This document shows positions 51,270 through 59,940 of a stretch of 64,000 bases of DNA, piece by piece; within the stretch, counting starts at the first letter, position 1, and each line of letters begins with the position of its first letter. The notes beneath the pieces are model-generated. The model made no database searches. It was not told the DNA's origin and saw nothing but the letters and a program-made list of their open reading frames with translations. The DNA is from an uncultured Bacteroidales bacterium (lineage in GTDB: Bacteria > Bacteroidota > Bacteroidia > Bacteroidales > Bacteroidaceae): NCBI GenBank assembly GCA_902787575.1, contig CADAGX010000022.1:62001-126000 (forward strand), in the 5' to 3' direction. Both the position numbers and the translations under genes were made by a program.

Positions 51270-52135
51270 GTGGTATGCTGAGTATTATAGTGCCGGTTTA
51301 CAACGTGGCACCCTACCTTCGTAGCTGTTTGCAGTCGATATCAGAGCAGGGACTCGAGAACTTTGAAGTTTTGTTAGTGAACGATGCAAGTCGCGACAAT
51401 AGCATGTCCATTTGTCGCGACTTCTGCAGCGAGCATGCGGAGTTCCGTTTGCTCAATCACGAGCGTAACATGGGACTAAGCGAAGCGCGAAACACGGGTC
51501 TTCGGGCTGCCACTGGCGAGTATGTGACCTTTGTTGATTCTGACGACCAGCTGGCTCCCGATACGCTTCGCATGGTGATGGAAGACATTGGCGAGGCAGA
51601 CGCTGCCGAGTATCCGTTCGTTGTTGGGTATCTAACAAAGAATCCAAAACGCTGGCAGCCAGAGGCAAAGACTGTGACATTCGATGAATGGATGCGGAAC
51701 GGCTACGAACATACTTACGCTTGGAACAAAGTTTTTCGTCGCAGGTTGTGGACTGACATGTGTTTCCCGCGCGGAAAATTTTTCGAGGACATGCGCACCA
51801 TTCCATACGTACTGAGTAAGGCCGCGGGCATCCGTTTTGTCTCGCGCGGCACATATTATTATTGTACGCGCGCGGGAAGCATCAGCCAGCAGACGGACCT
51901 ACCACATCTTCATGACTATGCCGAAGCCATTGCGGCACTCTATAATTGGTCGGACGGCAGCAACCTAAATTTATATCTGCGTGCACTAAATGCAGAATTA
52001 AGTTACGAAAGAGCTGGCGGCGAACGCCGATTTGTGAAGCGCCGCACCATCCCTTGGTCTTTCATCTTGCGTCGCGGCATCACCTGGCGGCAACGGATGA
52101 AAGCAATTTGGTTTAAATATAGGAAAAGAGCATGA
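51266..52135 (+). CDS. glycosyltransferase family 2
   Basis: 289-residue GT-A enzyme. The N-terminal nucleotide-binding fold SIIVPVYNVAPYLRSCLQSI, the metal-binding TFVDSDDQLAPD and a downstream acceptor region (FFEDMRTIPYVLSKA) are present. It transfers a sugar from a nucleotide donor at the cytoplasmic face. ATGA overlaps on both sides show tight coupling with the flanking transferases. Confidence 0.9.
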   Translation: MSGMLSIIVPVYNVAPYLRSCLQSISEQGLENFEVLLVNDASRDNSMSICRDFCSEHAEFRLLNHERNMGLSEARNTGLRAATGEYVTFVDSDDQLAPDTLRMVMEDIGEADAAEYPFVVGYLTKNPKRWQPEAKTVTFDEWMRNGYEHTYAWNKVFRRRLWTDMCFPRGKFFEDMRTIPYVLSKAAGIRFVSRGTYYYCTRAGSISQQTDLPHLHDYAEAIAALYNWSDGSNLNLYLRALNAELSYERAGGERRFVKRRTIPWSFILRRGITWRQRMKAIWFKYRKRA

Positions 52136-53112
52136 GCTGCGAATTGTCCATCATAGTGCCCTGCTACAACACGCCGAAGCATCGCTTACGGCAGTGCATG
52201 GAAAGTCTGGAATTTGTGGGTCGCATCCTGCCATATGAAGTGTGGTTTATCGACGACGGAAGCCGCGAGGACTACATTGTCTCCTTTGTGCAGGAGTACG
52301 GCAACCCATCCTTTCATGCAATTCGACAGCAGAATATGGGCTGTGGTGGCGCTCGCAATACTGGTATCGACCTTTGTCAGGGGCGCTACATAACGTTCGT
52401 GGATTCAGACGACTTTATATATTATGGCCCTTACATCGAGATGCTGAAAGTACTGAAGGCGAAACAACCCGATATCTTGGCTCAGGGCTATAGTTTCTGC
52501 TTCGAGGGGCCAGCTACCTCGTTCATGATGAGCTATGACGTGCATCCGAGTTGTTGTTCTTACATCATCCGCCGTTCACTACTGAACGAGCTGCGGTTCA
52601 CACCACACATCTTTCACGAGGACGAGGAGTTCACCACGCGTCTCCACCTGCTGCGAGCACACTTGATAACACTCAATTTTTCTGCGTATTTCTACCGTCA
52701 GGAGCCGGACTCCATCGTTCACAATCGTAACCCACGTCACATCGCAAAACGTTTCGAGGACTTCCTTGGCGTGATGGATCGTCTGAAAAATCTGACGCCA
52801 CCCGCGCCACACGAACTGGCGCTTCGTCGCAGACTTGATGTGATGGCCATGTGCTTCATTGTGATGCTTATGCGAGACTGCACCACAGGTCGCGACATCA
52901 GTAGCTGGATTCAGCAACTGCGGAAGCGCGGGTTCTATCCCCTGCCCTTCAGCTGGCACGGGATGAGATATCTGTTTGCCACCATCTTTACGATGCATCC
53001 TTTGATAGTACGCGTCATTGCACCATTCGTAAAACTATATTTGAAAATAAAAGATGCCTCAGCCGAAAAAAGAACGTTCACTGCATATGCTGACACTGCT
53101 GATGCAGTCTAA
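52132..53112 (+). CDS. glycosyltransferase family 2, second
   Basis: 326-residue GT-A enzyme: LSIIVPCYNTPKHRLRQCME, GCGGARNTGIDLCQGRYIT, TFVDSDDFIYYGPY with the DxD-like DSDD, and HEDEEFTTRLHLLRAHLI. The C-terminal ~60 residues are helical and hydrophobic. Its last 59 bp are shared, in another frame, with the WYL regulator gene that follows. Confidence 0.9.
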   Translation: MSCELSIIVPCYNTPKHRLRQCMESLEFVGRILPYEVWFIDDGSREDYIVSFVQEYGNPSFHAIRQQNMGCGGARNTGIDLCQGRYITFVDSDDFIYYGPYIEMLKVLKAKQPDILAQGYSFCFEGPATSFMMSYDVHPSCCSYIIRRSLLNELRFTPHIFHEDEEFTTRLHLLRAHLITLNFSAYFYRQEPDSIVHNRNPRHIAKRFEDFLGVMDRLKNLTPPAPHELALRRRLDVMAMCFIVMLMRDCTTGRDISSWIQQLRKRGFYPLPFSWHGMRYLFATIFTMHPLIVRVIAPFVKLYLKIKDASAEKRTFTAYADTADAV

Positions 53113-53965
53113 TCGGAAATATAGCGTCACAGACCTCGCCGAGACGTTAGAAGTGGATCGTCGCACCGTCTATCGCTACATAACCACCTTCAGCAATGCG
53201 GGATTTGTCATTCAGACGTCGGGGCATCATGTGCGACTCGCCCAAAACACTCTTCTGCACAAACAGCTCTCAGACTTGCTATACTTCAATCAGGAAGAGG
53301 CAATGACACTCTATAACGCTATCGATGCCATCGAGACTGACACACAGCGAAAAACTGAACTCAAAGCCAAACTTGCGGCAATCTACGGCACAAAAACTGT
53401 GAGTGACAAAATCATCCGTCTGCAGAAAAACAAGGTGCTAAAACACCTGATGCAGGCCATTGCAGAACGTCGTAGCGTAAAATTGAAGAATTATCTTTCG
53501 CCCAGCAGCAACACGGCCGCCGACCGCATCGTGGAACCGTTTAGTTTGAGCGAGGACTCCAAGCACGTTTGGGCTTACGAATTGGCGACGGAAAAGAACA
53601 AACTCTTTAAATTGAGCCGCATCGAATCCGTTGAGATACTCCCAACCGTTTGGCTTCATTCGCGCAAACACAACAAAGGATTCACCGATGCCTTCCGTAT
53701 TATCAGTCAGGACGGATCTACCATGACTGCTTGTCTACGTCTGACACGTAAAGCATATTCGCTCATGAAAGAAGAATATCCGCTCACAGAACAAAACATT
53801 CGTCCCGACGGCGATGGCTTTTGGATCTACGAGGGACGCGTTAGCAGCTACGTGGGCATTGGACGTTTTGTCATGGGACTTGCTGACTGCATAGAGATAA
53901 TAACGCCCGAACTCAAAGATTATGTCTGTCAATTCGCACGGAAATATCTGACACAAGAAACCTAA
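53054..53965 (+). CDS. HTH-WYL transcriptional regulator
   Basis: 303 residues. An N-terminal helix-turn-helix (KYSVTDLAETLEVDRRTVYR) is followed by a WYL-type domain (~130-205, RRSVKLKNYLSPSS, VEPFSLSEDSKHVWAYELA, FKLSRIESVEIL) and a C-terminal extension. The start lies 59 bp inside the upstream glycosyltransferase gene, so it is likely co-translated with the glycan genes; start codons further in (53087) would still overlap. It may control the glycan cluster. Different architecture from the island WYL protein. Confidence 0.85.
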   Translation: MPQPKKERSLHMLTLLMQSNRKYSVTDLAETLEVDRRTVYRYITTFSNAGFVIQTSGHHVRLAQNTLLHKQLSDLLYFNQEEAMTLYNAIDAIETDTQRKTELKAKLAAIYGTKTVSDKIIRLQKNKVLKHLMQAIAERRSVKLKNYLSPSSNTAADRIVEPFSLSEDSKHVWAYELATEKNKLFKLSRIESVEILPTVWLHSRKHNKGFTDAFRIISQDGSTMTACLRLTRKAYSLMKEEYPLTEQNIRPDGDGFWIYEGRVSSYVGIGRFVMGLADCIEIITPELKDYVCQFARKYLTQET

Positions 53966-53978
53966 AAAATAATATATT

Positions 53979-54866
53979 ATGGAATACAAACTTTCTAACA
54001 ACCATCTTACACTAAATGTAAAAGGTCAAGGCGCGGAAGTTGTCAGCCTGCTGACTCGATGCGGCAGCCAACTTATCTGGACAGCGGACCCGGCATATTG
54101 GAATCGACATTCGCCACTGTTATTCCCATGCGTCGGAGGAAACTGGAATGGTATGATACAAGTCGGCGGACGTAGCTTTTCGCTGCCGAAGCATGGATTT
54201 GTCCAAGATGCAGCGTTTGAGATTGCGGGAAAGACGAGCGAATCGTCAGTTACGTTTCAATATAGCGAGAACGAGGACACTCTGAAAATGTATCCTTTCC
54301 CGTTCCGTCTTTCTGTCTGCTATACACTTTGCGACCATACGATCGGTGTGAAATGGAGAATCGAGAATCACGGCGACACTCCCATGCCCTTCATGATTGG
54401 CGGACACCCGGCATTTTTATTACCACAATTCGAGGAAAACGAAACTATACATGCATATCTGCGATTTCCAGAGGTTGACGAGTTGCTCAGCACGCCTACA
54501 TTGCCAAACGGCTTTGCTCACACCGACAAAACGGAGCGTTTTCCACTTACCGACCACTTGCTGCCGCTTACAAACACAATGTTCCTGTGCGACACGATAC
54601 TCGACACTACGGGACGCATACACGAAGTACAATTACTTGACAAGCACAAAAAAAATATTTTGGTCGTGAAGTTTCAGTCGCCCGTACTTGCGCTTTGGGC
54701 GCCATGTGGCGGGGCGAGTCCGTTTGTCTGCGTTGAGCCTTGGTTCGGATGCTGTGATAATGAGGGATACAACGGAGAGTTTTCCGACCGGCAACACGTT
54801 CAAAACGCGCCTGCCAAAGGTCTGTGGACTGGTGGCTACGAGATAACCATCAGCGAGGACGTGTAA
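53979..54866 (+). CDS. aldose 1-epimerase-like protein
   Basis: 295-residue beta-sandwich of the galactose mutarotase superfamily, LacX-like group. GGHPAFLLP carries one catalytic-type histidine and CVEPWFGCCDNEG a catalytic-type Glu. No signal peptide, so cytoplasmic. It follows the WYL gene by 13 bp and ends the operon. Sugar unknown. Confidence 0.85.
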   Translation: MEYKLSNNHLTLNVKGQGAEVVSLLTRCGSQLIWTADPAYWNRHSPLLFPCVGGNWNGMIQVGGRSFSLPKHGFVQDAAFEIAGKTSESSVTFQYSENEDTLKMYPFPFRLSVCYTLCDHTIGVKWRIENHGDTPMPFMIGGHPAFLLPQFEENETIHAYLRFPEVDELLSTPTLPNGFAHTDKTERFPLTDHLLPLTNTMFLCDTILDTTGRIHEVQLLDKHKKNILVVKFQSPVLALWAPCGGASPFVCVEPWFGCCDNEGYNGEFSDRQHVQNAPAKGLWTGGYEITISEDV

Positions 54867-54881
54867 CAAGCACAAAACCTC

Positions 54882-55790
54882 CTATTCGAACTTAAATCTC
54901 ACGAGCAGCGGGAAATGATCTGAAGGCGCAATGCCACGGCCGTAATCCTCCGTAATAATATGGCGAGAGAGCGGCGTCAGTCCTTTGAAGAATACATAAT
55001 CGAATTCCGAACCTCGGCAATCTGGCGAGTCGGCCGGTTGCCAATTCGATGCCGTGTGACGAATGTTGCCTCGCGGCAGGCAAGAAGTTTCCACCAGCAG
55101 AGCAGCATCCTTGAAGTGCGACGCACAACCCATGTAGGCCTCGGCATGGTCGTTGCGTCGCATGTTGAAGTCTCCCACAAGCACAATAGGCAGATTGCCG
55201 GCAATAGAATTGAGCCGCTCTCCAATTAATTTGCAGGCTTGACGCCCAGATTCGATTGCGCCATAGTTGGTATGTGTGGCCGCAAACATAAACTCACGTC
55301 CTGTCTGCTTATCTTTCAGTCGCACCCAGCCCAAGACCCGAGGTAATACGTTCTTTCCAGCAGCCCATCCCGGCCCAGGAGTTTCGGGATGCTCGTTTAA
55401 ATAAAACTTTCCGCAGTCAATTTTTTCATAACGGCTACGCTTGAAGAAAATGACATTGTGCTCGTAGTGTTTTCCATTACGTTCTACAGCCCAGCTATCA
55501 TAATCTTTCAGCATAAACTGCAGGTCTTCGAGTTGTGTACGGCCCGTGGAATATTCTCGCACGGAGCCCGTAACTTCCTCCATACCTATCACATCAAAAT
55601 CGTAATCGCTGACAATTTTAGCCACAGCCTCGCGACGCGCCATCCAATTCTTGTCGCCAATATCGCCGCTGTTTAAACCCGTGTAACGAACGTTGAACGT
55701 CCCAAAACGATGAACACCATTCTCCTCCGCCCACATCGAAACGGAAATTGTATGCATCAACACAAAAAAACAAACGATTGTATTTTTCAT
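54882..55790 (-). CDS. secreted endonuclease/exonuclease/phosphatase family protein, dispersed fifth copy
   Basis: 302 residues with a signal peptide (MKNTIVCFFVLMHTISVSMW). Blocks TFNVRYTGLN, GMEEVTGS, ATHTNYGA, VGDFNMRRND and APSDHFPLLV complete the EEP active site. It is clearly more distant from the four tandem copies at 4.3-7.9 kb than they are from each other and probably has another substrate. Convergent with the epimerase gene; substrate unknown. Confidence 0.86.
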   Translation of the reverse strand: MKNTIVCFFVLMHTISVSMWAEENGVHRFGTFNVRYTGLNSGDIGDKNWMARREAVAKIVSDYDFDVIGMEEVTGSVREYSTGRTQLEDLQFMLKDYDSWAVERNGKHYEHNVIFFKRSRYEKIDCGKFYLNEHPETPGPGWAAGKNVLPRVLGWVRLKDKQTGREFMFAATHTNYGAIESGRQACKLIGERLNSIAGNLPIVLVGDFNMRRNDHAEAYMGCASHFKDAALLVETSCLPRGNIRHTASNWQPADSPDCRGSEFDYVFFKGLTPLSRHIITEDYGRGIAPSDHFPLLVRFKFE

Positions 55791-55817
55791 AGCTCACCTC
55801 ATACCTTATATAATATA

Positions 55818-55871
55818 TAGAAAGGTGAGAATTCGGAGGGTCGCCTCCAAATACTCCCACCTTTCTTTTTA
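55818..55871 (-). terminator. terminator between DUF4301 and EEP genes
   Basis: gaaaggtg and caccttt-c form the outer stem with an inner ggag/ctcc stem; T-rich on both strands. It follows the DUF4301 stop by about 15 bp. Confidence 0.7.
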
Positions 55872-55885
55872 CCGAAACGAAGTTT

Positions 55886-57427
55886 TCAACCAACGGGCTG
55901 ATGTGCGGGACGCAGCAAGTCGTTTACCGTTTTCACGGGATTAAACGTCTCGAGCGGCACTTCAACCATCAGCGTACTCCAATTGCTCATCGCACCGTTC
56001 CAGAGACCCGGCAATTCGAGAGCGCGAAGTGGCTTGCCGTCCTTACTTTTCTCCGAAATGAAACCAGCTTGCTGATCCACAAAATCTGGCAAACGGAACG
56101 ACTGGCCTTTGTAGTCACGCGTCGCACAAACCAAATCCACGGGATTGAAGTGCGTCCCGTTCTCGAACATCTTTCTAGCTGTCGCATCGCGCATATCAAT
56201 CTGCACGCTTTCGAGAATCTGCGGCGAAACGCTGCCGTCTGCATTATATACGATGAACGGTCCGCCTCCGGGCTCGCCTACGTTGCGAACCATACCGCAA
56301 ACACGGATTGGCCGGTTAAGTTTACTTCGCAGGAAAGCGACCAACTGCTCGTCGGAAAATTCATTCAACGCGGGAATGTCGCAGTTCAACGTATGACGCA
56401 CAAAACGTATCATGTCTTCGATATCGTTTTTAACGTATGTCCCGGAATCCAGCAACCGCAAGTAACCGAAGACTTGTGCCTGCGTTTCCACCAAAAGTCC
56501 GGCCAGAATTTCCTTCCACTGCACGGTGATTGGTTTCAGTCGGTCGTGAACCACATTGTCGATATTCTTAATAAATATAATATCGCTATGCAGTTCGTTT
56601 AGGTTCTCAATGAGAGCGCCGTGTCCGCCTGGGCGGAATAGCAATTTTCCATCTTCTGTTCTGAATGGTGTGCCATCCGGATTTGCGGCCAACGTATCGG
56701 TGCTTGGTTTTTGTTCGCTGAAAGAAATATGGAACGTCAGATGACAGGCAGTATTAACATCGGGCAAAATGCGTTCTATCAACTGTTCGAAATCCTCCAA
56801 GTGCTCGTGACTTACAGTAAAATGAACGTCAGCCTCGCCCTGACTGCTTGCGTAAAGTGCAGCTTCTGCCAGATGTTCTGAAACTGGCGTGCGCAGGCAG
56901 TCGTCATACACATGAAATTGCAGAAGACCCTTCGGGAGACTGCCGTATTCCAGCCCTTCGTCGCCCAAAAGACACGAGACAACGGTCTTGTACTGGCCTG
57001 CCGAAATCAGCGCATCGACACCTTTATCCTCGTTCAGATGGCATGCATCGTCGAGTGCCTCATAGAAAGCGAAGTCATGAATGCGATTGAAAAAAGTTTT
57101 CTCGAAGTCCGTTTCTGGAATGCTACGCTCCGTATTATTCAGAAATGAATACAGATCCTTGAACATTCTGCTGGCAGCACCGCTGGCCGGCACAAACTTT
57201 GTGATGCGATGACCTTCCTTTCTATAGTTATTCCATGCATCTTGGAAATGTTCGGCCTCTTCTTCACCGAGAACCCGGATGCAATTATCCACAGATGCAG
57301 CACACTTTAGACGAAGATAAGGCAATCCGTTGGCCAACATGTCGAGTTGTCTCTGTGCTTCCGCCTCACTGATTCCGTGCTCTTTCAGTTGCTTGCGGTC
57401 GGAAGCGGAAAAGGAAATTTTCTCCAT
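55886..57427 (-). CDS. DUF4301 family protein
   Basis: 513 residues, cytoplasmic. Motifs TKFVPASGAASRMFKDLYSF near the N-terminus and FRPGGHGALIENLNELHSDI in the middle recall nucleotidyltransferases of the UDP-sugar pyrophosphorylase fold, where a glycine-rich loop holds the nucleotide. Catalysis is unproven. The gene is common in Bacteroidota as a stand-alone. Neighbouring genes give no direct clue. Confidence 0.85.
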   Translation of the reverse strand: MEKISFSASDRKQLKEHGISEAEAQRQLDMLANGLPYLRLKCAASVDNCIRVLGEEEAEHFQDAWNNYRKEGHRITKFVPASGAASRMFKDLYSFLNNTERSIPETDFEKTFFNRIHDFAFYEALDDACHLNEDKGVDALISAGQYKTVVSCLLGDEGLEYGSLPKGLLQFHVYDDCLRTPVSEHLAEAALYASSQGEADVHFTVSHEHLEDFEQLIERILPDVNTACHLTFHISFSEQKPSTDTLAANPDGTPFRTEDGKLLFRPGGHGALIENLNELHSDIIFIKNIDNVVHDRLKPITVQWKEILAGLLVETQAQVFGYLRLLDSGTYVKNDIEDMIRFVRHTLNCDIPALNEFSDEQLVAFLRSKLNRPIRVCGMVRNVGEPGGGPFIVYNADGSVSPQILESVQIDMRDATARKMFENGTHFNPVDLVCATRDYKGQSFRLPDFVDQQAGFISEKSKDGKPLRALELPGLWNGAMSNWSTLMVEVPLETFNPVKTVNDLLRPAHQPVG

Positions 57428-57474
57428 GATATTTCGTTTTTTTAGTATTGCTTTACAAAATTATACCTTTTGCA

Positions 57475-59748
57475 CTAAATAAACAAATCTTTGAGAGAAG
57501 ATTTAACAAGAATTGCAACAAAAATCATCAGAATCGACGCGAAGACCATAAATATGCGAGCTTTACCGACCGATTTACGTCCTTCCGACATGTCGGTAAA
57601 GCACGTGCCAATGGCATTCAGTCCACTGCCCACAGCCCCTAAAGCAACCGTAAGGAAAGGCAATAGCACTAAGTAAGAAACTGGCAATGGAAGCTGCGAG
57701 TGGAGAAAGTACGGGAAAACGGCACTGAAACGTTGCAACGTAAAGTCCATTTCGGACGGTTGCATAGAAAAATACACATAGAGCGAAGTGCCAGCACCAA
57801 GCAGCAATACCACAAGCGCCACACACCAAATCAAACTCCACCGAGCGCTTCGTTTGGCTTCACCTAAGGTGGAAGCGCAGAGAAGTCGCTGAGCCATCGA
57901 CTGGTCGAACGTGTAGGAAAGCAGCGCGTATACGACGCAGGAAGCGAACAGAACCCACAGCACTATAGAATCAAGAGGCAGTACACCTCCAAGCGTGTTC
58001 CACTTGTCGGCATGAGCGGTCACTCTGGCAAAATCATCGAAGCCACAATTCCCAAGAACAAAGCCTACGACAAACAAAAGTCCTGCGAAAAGCAAGAATC
58101 CTTGTATTAAATCACTATGCACCAAAGCCCGAATGCCGCCTGAGACAGCTAATACTGTGGCAACAACAGCCACCATCAGCATAAGCCACGTGCTGTTTAT
58201 TCCAGTCGCAGCCGCCACAATGATGGAAGGAAACACCAGGAATGCCACATTACGCAGTAGCGCAAACACAGCGAACAGCAGGGATGTGAGTCGTCTCAGC
58301 CCAACTCCGCCGTTTCGCTCAACGAATGTAAAGACGCATGGCGAATCTTTCTGCCAGATGCGAGGTAATATGCGCGAAACCACCGGCAGCACAGCCAAAA
58401 GTGCAAGCAGGCAAAGCGGGAATACGGACCAGTCGCTCCGATACGAAAGAGCCGGAAGCAGGAAAACGACGATTGCCGGTAGGAACGTGACGCATAGGCT
58501 CAACCCCATGGCCCACGATGGCAGATTTCGCGCACCCAGAAAATAATCTTCAGGCTGGCTGCCACGTTTCAAGCAGAGGTAACCAACCGCCAACAGGCAG
58601 CAGAGATAAACGACCAGAAGTGTCCAACCGAGCCAGCCAAACGATGTATCGCTCAAAACCTCGATACACGTCACGTCTGTCGAACCCGTTCGTGGGCGAA
58701 TGTTGCCGCCAGCATAGAAGAAGTAACTACCGTATGGCACCATTACTGCGCAGTTGCGAGCCAGCAGCGGGTCGCCGGACAGAGAAGCCCACGTGTTGGT
58801 GACAGTATTATAGACGAGAACGTTCTGCTGATAGTGATGCCACTCGGCAGGTTGCTTCAGATATTCGTTCCACGACCTTTCGGTCAGTTCGTTAGCCACG
58901 GCATTTTCGCCATGCCGCACTTGAAATTCAAAGTAAGGGCGGTTCATTTCCATCTCGAATCGCTGTGCATCCACTCCTCCCACCAGCATGATGAAAGAAT
59001 GTCCAATGGAGGCAGCACAGGCACCGGCTGTCGGACGTCGGTCGAACGGCAGGTCCCATTCGAGATGTCGCCATTCGAGTGTACGCAGATTCAGCGCATA
59101 TCCGTCCTGATGAAGTGCACCAACCTGCAGGCTGTCGGCAGGCGAGTAGCCTCCGAACACGTAGAGACACGAGTCGCGACCGTCTGTTTGCACGGCCACC
59201 ACAGGATGAATGCGCGAAGGGCCAGGCATAGAAGCTAGCACTTCCCACTTCGTGCCACGTGGCCACGCGAGTCGGAATACCTGCTGATTGCTGCCATTTA
59301 TCGTTTGACCACCGGCCACATAAATATAACCACCTGCAAAAGTGGCAGCCAAGCGGCAGAGAGGCACGGGAAGTGGAGTGCGAGATTCTCGTCCTGTGCG
59401 GTCGAAGTCCCATTTCGTATCGCGGTCCTTATACAGACGGCCGTGCTTCAGCTGCACACCTTGCGACACAGCTACAAAGTCTGTGCCGCCAATAAAAAGT
59501 GTACCTTCAGGCACTCGTACAGATGCGCCATAGGCCATCGGTTCGGCATGATACGCGGGTTCGGCCGTAACGTATCGGCGTCCGAACGAAGCACCGCCCC
59601 AGTAATACTGGTCGCCGTTCACAAAGCCGCCATACATGCCGGCTCGAGGATAAGGCACGGGAACGGAGGGCGTAAGCACAATCTTATTGGTCGCACACAG
59701 CGAAATGTATATAGACGCAAGGAGCGTGATGCAAAAGACGCGTTTCAT
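57475..59748 (-). CDS. kelch mutarotase fused to a sodium:solute symporter
   Basis: 757 residues. Signal peptide (MKRVFCITLLASIYISLCA), then a six-bladed kelch-type propeller (~25-365; PYPRAGMYGGFVNGDQYYWG, GGYIYVAGGQ, SCLYVFGGY) like NanM-type mutarotases, then a symporter domain (~375-757; LCLKRGSQPEDYFLGARNLP) with about ten membrane helices, shorter than the usual ~480 residues. The propeller would sit in the periplasm and hand the correct sugar anomer to the transporter. Sialic acid is the first guess from NanM. Its promoter is divergent from the GH18 gene. Confidence 0.85.
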   Translation of the reverse strand: MKRVFCITLLASIYISLCATNKIVLTPSVPVPYPRAGMYGGFVNGDQYYWGGASFGRRYVTAEPAYHAEPMAYGASVRVPEGTLFIGGTDFVAVSQGVQLKHGRLYKDRDTKWDFDRTGRESRTPLPVPLCRLAATFAGGYIYVAGGQTINGSNQQVFRLAWPRGTKWEVLASMPGPSRIHPVVAVQTDGRDSCLYVFGGYSPADSLQVGALHQDGYALNLRTLEWRHLEWDLPFDRRPTAGACAASIGHSFIMLVGGVDAQRFEMEMNRPYFEFQVRHGENAVANELTERSWNEYLKQPAEWHHYQQNVLVYNTVTNTWASLSGDPLLARNCAVMVPYGSYFFYAGGNIRPRTGSTDVTCIEVLSDTSFGWLGWTLLVVYLCCLLAVGYLCLKRGSQPEDYFLGARNLPSWAMGLSLCVTFLPAIVVFLLPALSYRSDWSVFPLCLLALLAVLPVVSRILPRIWQKDSPCVFTFVERNGGVGLRRLTSLLFAVFALLRNVAFLVFPSIIVAAATGINSTWLMLMVAVVATVLAVSGGIRALVHSDLIQGFLLFAGLLFVVGFVLGNCGFDDFARVTAHADKWNTLGGVLPLDSIVLWVLFASCVVYALLSYTFDQSMAQRLLCASTLGEAKRSARWSLIWCVALVVLLLGAGTSLYVYFSMQPSEMDFTLQRFSAVFPYFLHSQLPLPVSYLVLLPFLTVALGAVGSGLNAIGTCFTDMSEGRKSVGKARIFMVFASILMIFVAILVKSSLKDLFI

Positions 59749-59796
59749 ATTCGTATTCGTAGGTTAGTTTTGAATCATGTTTGCCGTAAAACGGAA

Positions 59797-59827
59797 CAAA
59801 GGTACACTTAATTCCTCACTCGGCAAA
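59797..59827 (-). promoter_or_regulatory. promoter of the mutarotase-symporter fusion
   Basis: Minus strand TTTG (59827-59824), 19 bp, TACCTTTG (59804-59797). Confidence 0.72.
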
Positions 59828-59856
59828 GCGCGCGAGAAAAAAAGGTTGAAAGATTC

Positions 59857-59886
59857 TTGCTGTTTTACAAAATCGTCGTAAATTTG
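59857..59886 (+). promoter_or_regulatory. promoter of the GH18-like gene
   Basis: TTG (59857-59859), 19 bp, TAAATTTG (59879-59886). The leader is about 48 nt. Confidence 0.7.
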
Positions 59887-59940
59887 CAAACGCTGGCAAA
59901 ACTATTGCACGCTGAAGGATAACAAACATCTGAATTTGAT

